This document shows, piece after piece, positions 23,744-34,527 of a DNA stretch of 64,000 nt. The notes below the pieces were generated by a model that worked only from the letters and a program-made list of their open reading frames with translations, had not been told where the DNA came from and searched no databases. Origin of the DNA: Babylonia areolata. Taxonomy: Eukaryota > Mollusca > Gastropoda > Neogastropoda > Buccinidae. The stretch spans positions 4,342,821 through 4,406,820 of the forward strand of contig NC_134903.1 of assembly GCF_041734735.1 (NCBI RefSeq). Reading direction: 5' to 3'. Positions within the stretch are counted from its first letter, which is position 1, and the number at the start of each line of letters is the position of its first letter. The position numbers and the translations under genes are program-made.

Positions 23744-24080
23744 ATGCCTGCGACGCCTCATCAAAGGGATGCCAAGGGGTAGGTGGGTGGTGGGGGTGGG
23801 GCATCTGCCAACTGTAAATAGAATCTCCTGCCCTGCCCTTAGTAAATTATGCACAAAAACATTTTTGTTTATGCTCCTTTCTACCGCTCTAGTTTATGTT
23901 TACTACCAATTTTTTTTTCTGTTCTTTGTGTTGTATTTTCGTTTGTTAAGACTCCCCTGCGTTTTGCCCTCAGCTGCCTTCTCAGAGTGAAACTGAAAGA
24001 CGTCATTTGTGTTCTGCAGTGTTGTTATCAGACTGCTTCATTCTCCAAATGGCTAGGGGGACTAGCTTACTACTGTTCAA
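20738..24080. other. 3' UTR or flank of SPSB; no further gene seen
   Basis: AT-rich with no protein-like frame and no SINE. Bases 23215-23400 form a degenerate tract of TGTGATGAG/TGATTG words, and a TG run with GCATGCCTGCG lies at 23709-23745. No convincing polyadenylation site close to the stop codon was picked out. Short frames such as the one at 22284-22562 resemble nothing I know. Confidence 0.5.
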
Positions 24081-24205
24081 GGAGGAAGGTGGCAGAATGG
24101 TTAAGACGCTCAGCTGCCAATACAGAGAGTCCGTGAGGGTGTGGGTTCGAATCCCGCTCTCGCCCTTTCTCCTAAGTTTGACTGGAAAATCAAACTGAGC
24201 GTCTA

Positions 24206-24236
<31 letters not shown>

Positions 24237-24484
24237 CGTGTGCAGCACGCACTTGGCGCACTGAAAAAGAACCCATGGCAACGAGAGTGTTGTCCTCTGG
24301 CGAAATTACGTAAAATGAAATCCACTTTCATAGGTACACAAATATGTAAGCATGCACTCAAGGCCTGACTAAGCGCGTTGGGTTATGCTGCTGGTCAGGC
24401 ATCTGCTCAACAGATGTGGTGTAGCGTGTATGGATTTGTCCGAACGCAGTGACGCCTCCTTGAGAAACTGAAACTGAAACTGAA
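24081..24484 (+). mobile_element. SINE family 2, best full-length copy
   Basis: The head GGTGGCAGAATGGTTAAGAC to TGGGTTCGAATCCCGCTCTC has strong A and B boxes and a long variable-arm-like stretch, so it looks derived from a class II tRNA (leucine-like; inferred). Then comes the shared core GAGACGATAAACCGAGGTCC to TTGTCCTCTGGCGAAATTAC, then the family 2 tail CTCAAGGCCTGACTAAGCGC to CAGTGACGCCTCCTTGAGAA with AAACTG repeats. Confidence 0.93.
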
Positions 24485-24844
24485 CTGTTCTATCAGTGAT
24501 GACATTCATTTCTTGTTATACATGATAAGAGTTACAAGTGTGTGTGTGGATGCATTTGGGGTAAAATCGCTTCTCATAACTGTTTCTGAGACGTTCCTAG
24601 ATATTTTCTGGTTGGAGTGATGGAAGTTGGTTGGTTGATGAAAACAAAAAAGGATTTTATTAGAAATACTTTTTTTTTCATGCTTTTTTATTTTGGTTTA
24701 TGAGTGTTGTTTGAAATCATTGAAATCCACAATTTTGTATGTAAGTGTATTCCTCTCTGGTCAATTGCCTACCAGTCAGGGACCACACACCCTGTGTGAA
24801 AATGCAGTAGGGCTTCAGAAATTCTTTTTTTCTTCTTAACTTAT

Positions 24845-24859
<15 letters not shown>

Positions 24860-24876
<17 letters not shown>

Positions 24877-25145
24877 AAATCTGGGGATGATGTATTAAGT
24901 AGAAGAGGTGTTGTTCTTAGCACAGCCTGGTCTTATAATTTGCCTCAAGGAGCTTATTGGTGAAATGTGTCATGAAGCTGGCAAACTGTGTTGTTTAGCA
25001 GATAGGTGGGTATTTTTTTGCTTTTTTTATTTTATTTGATGTGACAGAGTTGTGTTTTAAAGTGGTTTGAAAAAAAAACACCCTTGTTGGACAATCCTGA
25101 TATGATTGTGTTCTGTAGGTTTAATTATAAGCAACAATGTCCAGT
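24860..25145 (+). repeat. LINE 3'-tail-like dispersed repeat, copy 1
   Basis: The phrase order AATCTGGGGATGATGTATTA, GCACAGCCTGGTCTTA, AAGGAGCTTATTGG, AATCCTGATATG, TTATAAGCAACAA is repeated at 28790-29035, with shorter pieces near 29980 and 30195. No frame is present. The closing TATAAGCAACAA resembles the ends of CR1/L2-type LINEs; that assignment is a guess. Confidence 0.55.
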
Positions 25146-25196
25146 ATCCTCCTGGGCTAGCAAATTTAGAGGTTTTTATTGTCAAGCAAAAGATCG

Positions 25197-25612
25197 TACT
25201 GTACTGTATTGTATTGTATTGTATTGTACTCTTTTTGTTACAACAGGTTTCTCTGTCTGAAATTCAGGCTGCTCTCCCTGGAGAGCGCGTCGCTGCACTG
25301 ACAGCACCATCCATTTTTTGGTCTTTTTCTGTCTGCGATTTTATTTGTTTTCCTATCAGTGCTGATTTTTCTACAGAATTTTGCCAGGGACAACCCTTTT
25401 GTTGCCATGTGTTATTTTGCGTGCGCTAAATGCATGCTGCACACAGGACCTGGGTTTATTGTCTCATCTGAATGACTAGCGTTCCAGACCACCACTCAAG
25501 GTCTAGTGGAGGGGGAGAAAATACTGGAGACTGCTGCTGTGATTCGAACCAGTGGCGTTTCAGATTCTCTCGCTTCCTTGGTGGACGCGTTACCTCTAGG
25601 CCAGTACTCCAC
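25197..25612 (-). mobile_element. SINE family 1, full length
   Basis: Reverse-strand copy with a GTATT pentamer tail at the left (25197-25228), the core around 25350-25470 and a well-kept head at the right, seen as GTGATTCGAACCAGTGGCG and GACGCGTTACCTCTAGGCCA. One of the better-preserved family 1 copies. Confidence 0.88.
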
Positions 25613-26568
25613 TTTGTATGATCAAATGTTAATTACTATTATTGTTGGGGGCGGGAGGGGGGAATGTTGTGTGGAGGGAGTGCCAGTGGGGTTGAGGGGG
25701 GCAGGGGAGCGGGTGTGTGTTTATTCTTAATTTTGAATGGTAAGTACCATCTTCAGAACATTTCGTTACGTCCTCTCACATGGATTCATGTAGACATATT
25801 GTTTTATTTCAGTTAGTGAATTATTTGTTGCTTTCCCTCTTTTTTTTTCTACTTTAATAAACCTTTATTTCATTTATGTAGTTAAAATCTTTTTTCTTCT
25901 GTTTTCCTCCCCTTTCTTTGGAGTTTATTGTGAGTTTATTGTTATTCTGTTACCCTCTTTCTGTCTTACTTCAGTTGTAGAAGTCTGGAAAAGTCTTGGA
26001 AAAATATATATGTCTTGCCCTGTTGGGCCTGGAAGTCTTGGGATTTTGATACATCAGCCATTGCCCAGTACCATTCAGCAAAGAGCTTATTAATGCATTG
26101 AAAAACAATTGGAAGAAACAAAACGTGATTCAGATTGAACATCAACACCTGGATATCCACTGATCAGGTTCATCAGCAGTGTAGTAGGTCAGGGTTTTTT
26201 TGTTTAAAAAAAAAATCTTTTTTGGCTTTGTAATTTTCTTTTGTATTCAGTGTTGAAAATGTTCAGTGTGGTCAGGCAGAAAATGTGGAAAAATGTATGG
26301 AATTTGGTTAGGTGACGTCTGTTAGAACCCTGTGGATATTCCACATTTACTATTATTATCACACTGTCTGTAGAGTTGTTGTTGTTGTTGTTTCTATAGT
26401 GAATATTCTCTTGTTTCTCTGTTTCTCTGTCAGGATCCCCAGTTTCTCCTGTCTTTACTGGTGCAAGCTGCTGTGTGTGATGTTGGGTAGATTACTGCAT
26501 TGTTGATTGCATATCATGTGTTTTTTGTGCAAGCATTGCTGCCATGTGCATTGGAACTGGAATCTGGG
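25613..26568. other. No gene recognised
   Basis: T-rich sequence without a repeat family I can name and without a protein-like frame. An AATAAA lies near 25856 (TTTAATAAACC), a possible polyadenylation signal for the + strand SPSB transcript, unproven. Confidence 0.4.
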
Positions 26569-26848
26569 CAGGGCTGCGTTCATGAGCCATCTCAGCAGTG
26601 CTAAGTTTGCTTAGCACAAAGAATTTTCCCCATCCTGCTGCTAATTGCACAGGCTTAGCAAGAAACAGCACTGATAGGGTTGCTTATGAAAATGGTCAAG
26701 GCAGACCAGCTGTGGGTGGGTTTAGCAGAGCTAAGTTTGCTCAGCATTGAAAATGTTTCTTAGTCTATGGAATTAGTGTAGAATGGGATATGTTCTTTTT
26801 GCTAAGCAAACTTAGAACTGCTAAGAGTAAGACTGCTCACCAGCCCTG
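26569..26848 (+). mobile_element. CAGGG-type MITE with long imperfect inverted ends
   Basis: Begins CAGGGCTGCGTTCATGAGCC and ends CTCACCAGCCCTG. Reverse complementing the right end gives a match to the left over about 55 bp, including CTAAGTTTGCTTAGCA. An internal third copy of the module lies at about 26712-26750. Ends of CAGGG form fit hAT-type non-autonomous elements, but no clear 8-bp target duplication was found. Confidence 0.7.
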
Positions 26849-27309
26849 GTCTTGATAGCAGAGAATTGTGTTCACTGGTTTGGGTAAACTTATGAATACT
26901 TGTTGTGACCAACCCTTATTGAGAGGAAAAAGAATTTTACATATAACTAATACGGAACATTTGTGATTTAATGAGTACAATGATAATATTGGTTTGTTTT
27001 TCGGATGGTAATCATTTTGTTTTTGTTTTTCTTTTTATCTTGGTTTTGTTTCTCTTTTGCATGGTACACGGCCGTTGAATTTTGATTCAGGAAGGGATAC
27101 TGCATTGAATGCTGTTTTGTATTTTTGTTAGTTTTTTTCTTGTGTTTTGTGTTTCTGATTGTGAACAGCTGCTCCAGTCCTGGAAATGATGGCCAGAAAT
27201 GTCAGTAACAAAGTTACTCGTCTTTCTTTCTGTTGTTCTGTCTGAGCTGGTGTGTTTGTTGTAACTCCAGTTATTGATGCATCTTAGTCTGCCCATACTA
27301 GACATCTGA

Positions 27310-27988
27310 AAAAACCCTTTATAACACCAGTGACTGTTGTATATTATTTGTGTGTTTGTACTGCAGACATCACAAAAACTTTATAACACCAGTGACTGTT
27401 GTGTCATAGTCATTGTGTACCCACACTACAGTCAAGACACACACAAAAAAATTAAATTTCAACACTGGTTACTGTTGTGTCTTAGTGTGCCCATACTACA
27501 GACAACACAAAAACTTTGTAACATTAGTTACTGTTGTGTCTTAGTGTGCCCATACTACAGACAACACAAAAACTTTGTAACATTAGTTACTGTTGTGTCT
27601 TAGTGTGACCATACTACAGACATCACAAAAACTTTGTAACACTAGTTACTGTTGCGTATTAGTGTGACCATACTACAGACATCACAAAAACTTTGTAACA
27701 CTAGTTACTATTGTGTCTTAGTGTGCCCATACTACAGACATCACAAAAACCTTGTAACACTAGTTACTGTTGTGTCTTAGTGTGCCCATACTACAGACAT
27801 CACAAAAACCTTGTAACACTAGTTACTGTTGTGTCTTAGTGTGACCATACTACAGACATCACAAAAACTTTGTAACACTAGTTACTATTGTGTCTTAGTG
27901 TGACCATACTACAGACATCACAAAAACTTTGTAACACTAGTTACTGTTGTGTCTTAGTGTGCCCATACTACAGACAACACAAAAACTT
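27310..27988 (+). repeat. 59-bp minisatellite, about 11 copies
   Basis: Unit built on ACTAGTTACTGTTGTGTCTT and AGTGTGACCATACTACAGAC with ATCACAAAAACTTTGTAAC. Copies 1-3 are diverged and the rest nearly identical. It ends at AACACAAAAACTTATGG. Confidence 0.96.
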
Positions 27989-28429
27989 ATGGACCAGTTG
28001 ATAAGAAAAAAGAAGAAAGGTTTATTTACATTAAATGTAAAAAAACAACAACAACAAAAAACAACAACAACAACAAATAAACAAAAAAACCCAACCCAAA
28101 CTCAACTGACATGAATTATTTATGTAGATCATGCAAGCTAAGTATGAATTATGATCTACCACTGTTTCAGGTACATGTGCACCATGAACAGGTTGAAAAA
28201 TGCTTTTTGAAGAAATCCGCGTTTCAGCCGACTACTGACAGTTGTTAGTGGTCCATAGACAAAAGCTGCAGTGTTTCACTGTGTAGACCAGTTGGAAAGA
28301 GCAAGAAAACACCTGTAGTTATGAGTGGTGCTGATTGTGTTGGCTGCACACACCGATGTTGGTTCAAAAATCAGATTCACTTCACCATGCCCTGAAGAAG
28401 AAGAAGACTGCAAGTTTCCACGTTCTTCT

Positions 28430-28610
28430 GCGGGGATGCTGGGGGTCGTCTTTCAGTATGAATAGTATCCCCGCCTTCAGGAAATTCTGTGCTGGAAATT
28501 GCCTCTTTTCTATCACTTTATTTGTTTCTGCTTTTTTTTTTTCTTCACTGTTGTCACCTTTTTCTGCCTTCCCAGTCCATTCCCCTGTCTTTTTTTCATG
28601 CAAGTCTAGA
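28430..28610 (+). repeat. Diverged duplicate of 29390-29530
   Basis: AATAGTATCCCCGCCTTCAG, GAAATTCTGTGCTGG and TTGCCTCTTTTCTATCAC recur, with changes, in the same order at 29400-29460, and both are followed by a T-run and CTTTTTCTGCC/CTTTTCTTTCTG. A local or dispersed duplication without coding content. Confidence 0.5.
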
Positions 28611-28789
28611 CACTTTTTTTTCTCTTTTCTGCAGTCTGTAATGTGCTATCTGTGCTGTTTTGGTCTGGCGATTAGGTAGTGAGATGTAAATACTGGGATG
28701 GGCACTAGCTGCCCATTCTACAGTGTTATTTGCCTATATGGCCTTTTTTGTGTATTTTTTGTCTGGTTTTAAAGTATTGTTTTTTCCTT

Positions 28790-29035
28790 GTTTATGATTT
28801 GTTGTAATCTGGGGATGATAAATTAAGCGGAATGGCTGATGTCCTCAGCATGGCCTCGTCTTATTTGCCATAAGGAGCTAAATGGTTGGGATACTGTATC
28901 ATGAAAGGGTTTTGTGGGTGTATCTTTGTAGTTTTTTGTAGATGTTACAGTTTTGTGTTGACGCAGTTGAGCATTTGTATGGTTTGACAGTCCTGATATG
29001 GCCCCATGTGGTTGGCTGGACTATAAGCAACAAGA
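28790..29035 (+). repeat. LINE 3'-tail-like dispersed repeat, copy 2
   Basis: Matches 24860-25145 phrase by phrase: AATCTGGGGATGATAAATTA, CAGCATGGCCTCGTCTTA, AGGAGCTAAATGGTT, GTCCTGATATGGCCC, GGCTGGACTATAAGCAACAA. It is followed by a short direct repeat, AAGAACCC twice. Confidence 0.55.
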
Positions 29036-29204
29036 ACCCAAGAACCCAAGTTTCCACATGGTCCTCAACATTTTGTGAACCTTGTAGGTGTTGGATTTCC
29101 TTATCTAAATGTGCTTGAATAGTAGGGTAAGTAGGTTAGATCTCATTGTTTAGTTTGCTTATTATGTTGAGCTTGGGGTGCGTGGCGGTGGGAGCTTTGG
29201 GGAT

Positions 29205-29435
29205 ATTTTGGTTATAGATTACCAGTATTATCCCCCATCTACTGGAAATTCTGTGACCGGGAATCTTTTGGTTATAGATACTAGATAGTATCCCCATCTA
29301 CTGGAAATTCTGTGACTGGGGATCTTTTGGTTATAGATACTAGACAGTATCCCCATCTACTGGAAATTCTGTGACCAGGGATCTTTTGGTTATAGATACT
29401 AGATAGTATCCCCATCTACTGGAAATTATGTGGCA
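29205..29435 (+). repeat. 59-bp tandem repeat, about 4 copies
   Basis: Unit GGATCTTTTGGTTATAGATA, CTAGATAGTATCCCCATCTA, CTGGAAATTCTGTGACC. The unit length equals that of the array at 27310, but the sequences are unrelated. Confidence 0.92.
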
Positions 29436-29574
29436 GGAATTTCCTCTTTTCTGTCAGTCTCTTTCTTTCTGGCTTTTTTTTTTTTGGTCCCCTTTTCTTT
29501 CTGTCATCTTTTCCTTATTTGTTGCATGGATGGTCCTATGATCCTTGTTGGCTTGTTTACTTATGGAAAGTCTG

Positions 29575-29651
29575 GAATATTTATGGATTATGGGATCTTT
29601 CACGTGCACGTTTGACCTTTTGCATGTGTGTACACTAAGGCATAGCAGACC

Positions 29652-29722
<71 letters not shown>

Positions 29723-29850
29723 ATCTGGGAGTTGACCGGCTGGCCGTCACATTGACCAGAAAAGTCTCCACCCTTAATCTGTCAGGTTCCGAAACAAGGA
29801 TCAAACCCAGGACCTTCAGATTGAAAAGTCAAATGCTGAAACCATTCACA
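29575..29850 (-). mobile_element. SINE family 3, old copy split by a TA run
   Basis: The left part TGGATTATGGGATCTTTCAC, GTGCACGTTTGACC and the right part TGATCTGGGAGTTGACC, TCCACCCTTAATCTGTCAGG, CCTTCAGATTGAAAAGTC follow family 3 order on the minus strand. Between them lies a TA microsatellite (29655-29720) at a place where other copies have CACATATGTTGA, so the run probably grew from that short ATAT-rich site. Confidence 0.7.
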
Positions 29851-29979
29851 GATATTGAATCTTCAGTTAGAGTAAACAGTGAAATGGATTGACATGCATG
29901 CTTCCTTGTTCTACTCAGTGGGTTGGGATAATACGATTTTTTTCCAGTCCTTCCCAGTTCCCTATATTTTTAATGTAAT

Positions 29980-30270
29980 CTACCAGGTTACAAATCATCT
30001 AGAGGTGATATTATAATCGGAAAGCCTGGTGCTTTAACTTTGAACCTTGCCATATTTTATTTGGTTGATCATCAGCTCTGAGATGGGCTTAGCAGTCTAT
30101 ACTTTGCTGCATTATTTGCGAAGTATTTTCCTTTTTTTTTTTGTTTGTTATATACATTTATTTTGTTTTGTTTATACTCTTTTTTGATACTATTTTGTAA
30201 TCTGGATTTGATATTTAAGCGGAAAGGCTGGCACCTTCATCTTTCATTCTTTGCCTGTTTCATTGTAACA
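29980..30270 (+). repeat. Two short pieces of the LINE-tail-like repeat
   Basis: ATTATAATCGGAAAGCCTGG near 30010 and GTAATCTGGATTTGATATTT, AAGCGGAAAGGCTGGCACC near 30198 resemble the starts of the repeats at 24860 and 28790. A poly-A/G run at 30279-30312 follows. Confidence 0.4.
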
Positions 30271-30432
30271 ATTATGATGAAAAAAAAAAGAAAAAAAAAA
30301 AAAAAAAAAAAGATCTGCAGAGTTAATTGATGTAGTTACATCACTCTGTTATGAACTGTTGGTAAAATACATACATGTCAGAGGAACTCTGTGTATATTA
30401 ACCTCTTGACTGCGGCTGACAAGCATGCCTTC

Positions 30433-31500
30433 CAGTGAAGGGCTGTCACCTCTGTGAGATAAGACAGGTCAGGATGTCAGTGAAGGGCTGTCACCTTTGT
30501 GAGATAAGACAGGTCAGGATGTCAGTGAAGGGCTGTCACCTTTGTGAGATAAGACAGGTCAGGATGTCAGTGAAGGGCTGTCACCTCTGTGAGATAAGAC
30601 AGGTCAGGATGTCAGTGAAGGGCTGTCACCTCTGTGAGATAAGACAGGTCAGGATGTCAGTGAAGGGCTGTCACCTCTGTGAGATAAGACAGGTCAGGAT
30701 GTCAGTGAAGTGCTGTCACCTTTGTGAGATAAGACAGGTCAGGATGTCAGTGAAGGGCTGTCACCTTTGTGAGATAAGACAGGTCAGGATGTCAGTGAAG
30801 GGCTGTCACCTTTGTGAGATAAGACAGGTCAGGATGTCAGTGAAGGGCTGTCACCTCTGTGAGATAAGACAGGTCAGGATGTCAGTGAAGGGCTGTCACC
30901 TCTGTGAGATAAGACAGGTCAGGATGTCAGTGAAGGGCTGTCACCTCTGTGAGATAAGACAGGTCAGGATGTCAGTGAAGGGCTGTAACCTCTGTGAGAT
31001 AAGACAGGTCAGGATGTCAGTGAAGGGCTGTAACCTCTCTGAAGTAAGACAGGTCAGGATGTCAGTGAAGGGCTGTCACCTTTGTGAGATAAGACAGGGC
31101 AGGATGTCAGTGAAGGGCTGTAACCTCTCTGAAGTAAGACAGGTCATGATGTCAGTGAAGGGCTGTCACCTCTGTGAGATAAGACAGGTCAGGATGTCAG
31201 TGAAGGGCTGTAACCTCTCTGAAGTAAGACAGGTCAGGATGTCAGTGAAGGGCTGTCACCTCTGTGAGATAAGACAGGTCAGGATGTCAGTGAAGGGCTG
31301 TCACCTCTGTGAGATAAGAGGTCAGGATGTCAGTGAAGGGCTGTCACCTCTGTGAGATAAGACAGGTCAGGATGTCAGTGAAGGGCTGTCACCTTTGTGA
31401 GATAAGACAGGTCAGGATGTCAGTGAAGGGCTGTCACCTCTGTAAGATAAAACAGTTCAGGATGTCAGTGAAAGGCTGTCACCTCTCTGAGTTAAGACAA
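30433..31500 (+). repeat. 45-bp minisatellite array, about 24 copies
   Basis: Unit of 45 bp: AGGTCAGGATGTCAGTGAAG, GGCTGTCACCTCTGTGAGAT, AAGAC. A variant with AACCTCTCTGAAGT appears several times in the right half and alternates with the main form. A 306-codon frame of 15-residue repeats (MSVKGCHLCEIRQVR) stays open only because 45 is divisible by three; no start context, domain or flanking gene supports translation. The unit equals the 54-bp unit at 7255-8394 in reverse orientation, minus about 9 bp. Confidence 0.97.
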
Positions 31501-32575
31501 GTCTGTTTTTGTAAGGGCTGTCTTATCTCTGTGTTTGTAAGGGCTGCCTTGTGTCTGTGTTTGTAAGTGTTGTCTTATCTGTATGTAAGGGCTGTCTTAT
31601 CTCTGTGTTTGTAAGGGCTATTTTGCCTCTGTGTTTGCAAAGGCTATCTTATCTCTGTTTATGTAAGGGCTGTCTTATCTCTGTGAGGGGTGTCTTATCT
31701 CAGTTTATGTAAGGGCTGTCTTATGTCAGTGTTTGTACGGGCTATCTTGTGTAAGGGCTGTCTTATCTCGGTGTTTGTAAGGGCTATCTTGTCTCTGTGT
31801 TTGTAAGGGCTGTCTTATCTCGGTGTTTGTAAGGGCTATCTTGTCTCTGTGTTTGTAAGGGCTGTCTTATCTTTGTTTATGTAAGGGCTGTCTTATCTCT
31901 GTTAGGGGTGTCTTATCTCTGTTTATGTCTTGTCTCTGTTTATTTAAGGGCTGTTGTATCTCTGTGATTGTAAGGGCTGTCTTGTCTGTGTTTGGTAGGG
32001 CTGTCTTTGTGTTTGTAAGGGCTGTCTTGTCTCTTGTGTTTGGTAGGCTGCCTTTGTGTTTGTTAGGGCTGTCTTATTTCTGTGTTTGTTAGGGCTGTCT
32101 TTGTGTTTGTAAGGGCTGCCTTGTCTCTTGTGTTTGGTAGGCTGCCTTTGTGTTTGTTAGGGCTGTCTTATTTCTGTGTTAGGGCTGTCTTTGTGTTTGT
32201 AAGGGCTGTCTTATCTCTGTAAGGGCTCTGTAAGCCTCTGTTTATGTAAGGGCTGTCTAGTCTCTGTGATTGTAAGGGCTGTCTTGTCTGTGTTTGTAAG
32301 GGCTGTCTTATCTCTTGTGTTTGGTAGGCTGTCTTGTCTCTGTGTTTGGTTGGCTGTCTTTGTGTTTGTAAGGGCTGTCTTATATCTTGTGTTTGGTTGG
32401 CTGTCTTTGTGTTTGTAAGGGTTGTCTTATATCTTGTGTTTGGTTGGCTGTCTTTGTGTTTGTAAGGGCTGTCTTATATCTTGTGTTTGGTTGGCTGTCT
32501 TTGTGTTTGTAAGGGCTGTCTTATATCTTGTGTTTGGTTGGCTGTCTTTGTGTTTGTTAGGGCTGTCTTGTCTCT
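31501..32575 (+). repeat. Degenerate minisatellite of about 20-26 bp
   Basis: Words such as GTGTTTGTAAGGGCTGTCTT and ATCTCTGTGTTTG recur irregularly, with a later local period based on ATATCTTGTGTTTGGTTGGC near 32380-32545. The word AAGGGCTGTC also occurs in the adjoining 45-bp unit, so this tract may be a decayed relative of it. Confidence 0.9.
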
Positions 32576-33338
32576 TTTCATTGGCCAACATTGTGTGGGT
32601 GAACATGGCTTGTTGGTTGGCACAGAATTCCAAGGAATAATCCTTCCAACCAACACAGCCATCAGATGTGTTGAAGCAATTTATTTATATTAAAAACAAA
32701 AAATGTGTGACAATGAATATCAGATATGTATGTATTTTGAAAACAAAAGAGGTGAGAAGTGTTTGGAGAAGTATGGTCCCCAGCTTGTGCAATATTCGTG
32801 TGTCGATGAACATGCGGTGAAAAAAAAAAAGTTGTGTAAATCGGTGTACATTGGTATCAACTGTATTTGATGTGTGTTAGTCAGCTCATGTTGTCCACTG
32901 CTGTAAAAAGAAGACTTTCTTTATTTAAATCTGTGCTTTGTTCATGTTCAATTAAAACATGAAACTGCCCAGTCAGGGGAGGGGGGAGAGGGGGGGGGGG
33001 AGGGACGTGACAGATGGGAGGAGTGATGTCATGGTTTCTTTAATATACATGTGTAACGTTTTCATGTGAAATACATGCAAGTACAATAACATGTTCAGTT
33101 TGTTCTTAGTGAAATGTACACATTGATGATGGTTGAATGTGGGAATGAGAATGAGAAGTAAATTATGCAGTCAAACCTTTTTTTTTCGTTTTTTTTCCAA
33201 ACTTGATATATATATGTAGTTGTATGAAGTCCGTGATTCTGTGAGTGTGTCTGGACCAATAAATTGGTTGTTTGTTGGGAAGAAATAGTGTGTCATTGTA
33301 ATGAATCTCTCTCTCTCTCTTAGTGTGTGCGTGCGTGC

Positions 33339-33369
<31 letters not shown>

Positions 33370-33374
33370 ACTGA
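32576..33374. other. No gene; possible polyadenylation site
   Basis: Unique-looking sequence with a G-rich tract at 32980-33003. AATAAA at 33258-33263 is followed by TTGGTTGTTTGTTGGG, a U/GU-rich downstream element, which makes a reasonable + strand poly-A site. If it belongs to SPSB, the 3' UTR would be about 12.5 kb; this is speculative. Confidence 0.35.
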
Positions 33375-33545
33375 AGCCTGACGGAATGAGAAAGGAAACT
33401 AATAGTCAGCGCCTAAAGGCAGCTGTCAGTCGACTCTACCCAGGTTGGCAGCCTGCTGTGCGAATGACTCCATGTTTGTACAGCACTTAGAGCTTGGTCT
33501 TTGACTGAGAGGACAGGTGCTGTATAAGTATCCACATTCATCAAT
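33375..33545 (-). repeat. Dispersed AGCGCTTT-family repeat, reverse copy
   Basis: Reverse complement of the phrase order at 785-945: AGACCAAGCTCTAAGTGCTG, TACAAACATGGAGTCATTCG, CAGGCTGCCAACCTGGGTAG. TG microsatellites lie on both sides (33330-33370 and 33570-33593). Confidence 0.6.
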
Positions 33546-33569
33546 CAGTTAGTGATGGAGATTTCAGGT

Positions 33570-33880
33570 GTGTGTGTGTGTGTGTGTGTGTGTGCTTGCA
33601 TGCGTGCGCGCATGTGTGCATGCGTGTGTGTATGTGTCATTCTTTCTTTCTGATGACGTCATCAGTTTTAAATAAGTTATGGCTTTTCACATTTCTCGTT
33701 GAGAGACAGAATGCTCACTTATGCCCATGTATACTGGCACACATGTACTCATTCACACACTTGTTAACATATACACACATGATGTGAGTATGCATGTGCA
33801 CAAAAATACACACACACACACACAGACACAGACACACATTACACGCATACAAATTCTTATTTTATTGCTGCAAACACACG

Positions 33881-33929
<49 letters not shown>

Positions 33930-33930
33930 G
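33570..33930 (+). repeat. TG and CA microsatellite cluster
   Basis: TG run at 33570-33593 with TGCATGCGTGCGCGC, a CACAGA run at 33808-33838 and a CA run at 33884-33928. No gene. Confidence 0.85.
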
Positions 33931-34074
33931 CTATGGTGTCTGCAAGATAGTTAATGCACACAACAGATATAGCATACTTTGGGGATATTTACAAAACTCA
34001 AAAATAAATATTTCAAATGACCGTAAAAGATAATACACCAGGGACTGATAAGTTGTGTTCATCCATGAATCTAG

Positions 34075-34260
34075 ACCACTGGAGTTTTGTCAATAAAAAA
34101 TGTTGATAAGGTATAGTATGCAGATGATGTAATTATGCATATGGATTAAACTTACGATGAAAAATAAGCGAAACGCCTCCAATTAGATCAAGAAATTATG
34201 CAACGAGGCAATGTCCAGGACAACTGGATAAGCTGAATAATTATGTCAGATACTTTGATA
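34075..34260 (+). mobile_element. Fossil LINE reverse-transcriptase fragment
   Basis: TATGCAGATGATGTAATTAT translates to the RT catalytic motif Y-A-D-D followed by VIMHMD. Interrupted frame continues with residues like those after the RT catalytic box (KRLQLDQEIMQR). Very short and decayed, with at least two stops; clade unknown. A 12-bp hairpin with arms TTGTCATTCCCT and AGGGAATGACAA follows at 34290-34331. Confidence 0.45.
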
Positions 34261-34527
34261 CTTTGATATCTCTTGTCTATTTCATTGTCATTCCCTGCAA
34301 GTATCTGTTGACAAGGGAATGACAAGAGATAATTCTTATGTCAACACAAGTGCAATACAACACGCACCGCTAAATGGAATTATAAAATAAAATAATCCGA
34401 TTACCATACCTTCACAATACGTTAAACAGAGGGAGGAGAGAGAGAGTCACACCAATGGACGCCTATATTTAGGGATTTATTGATTTGAATTGGCTGATTG
34501 ATATTCATTTCTTATTAGCGTATTTAA

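Noticed and set aside
24088-24162. A functional tRNA gene
   Set aside because: The A and B boxes are good, but the sequence continues into a SINE core and tail shared with other copies; the same applies to the heads at 50399 and 51627.
30435-31355. A 306-codon frame of perfect 15-residue repeats (MSVKGCHLCEIRQVR)
   Set aside because: The frame is open only because the minisatellite unit is 45 bp; there is no signal peptide, flanking exon or known domain, and arrays with units not divisible by three in the same window show no such frames.
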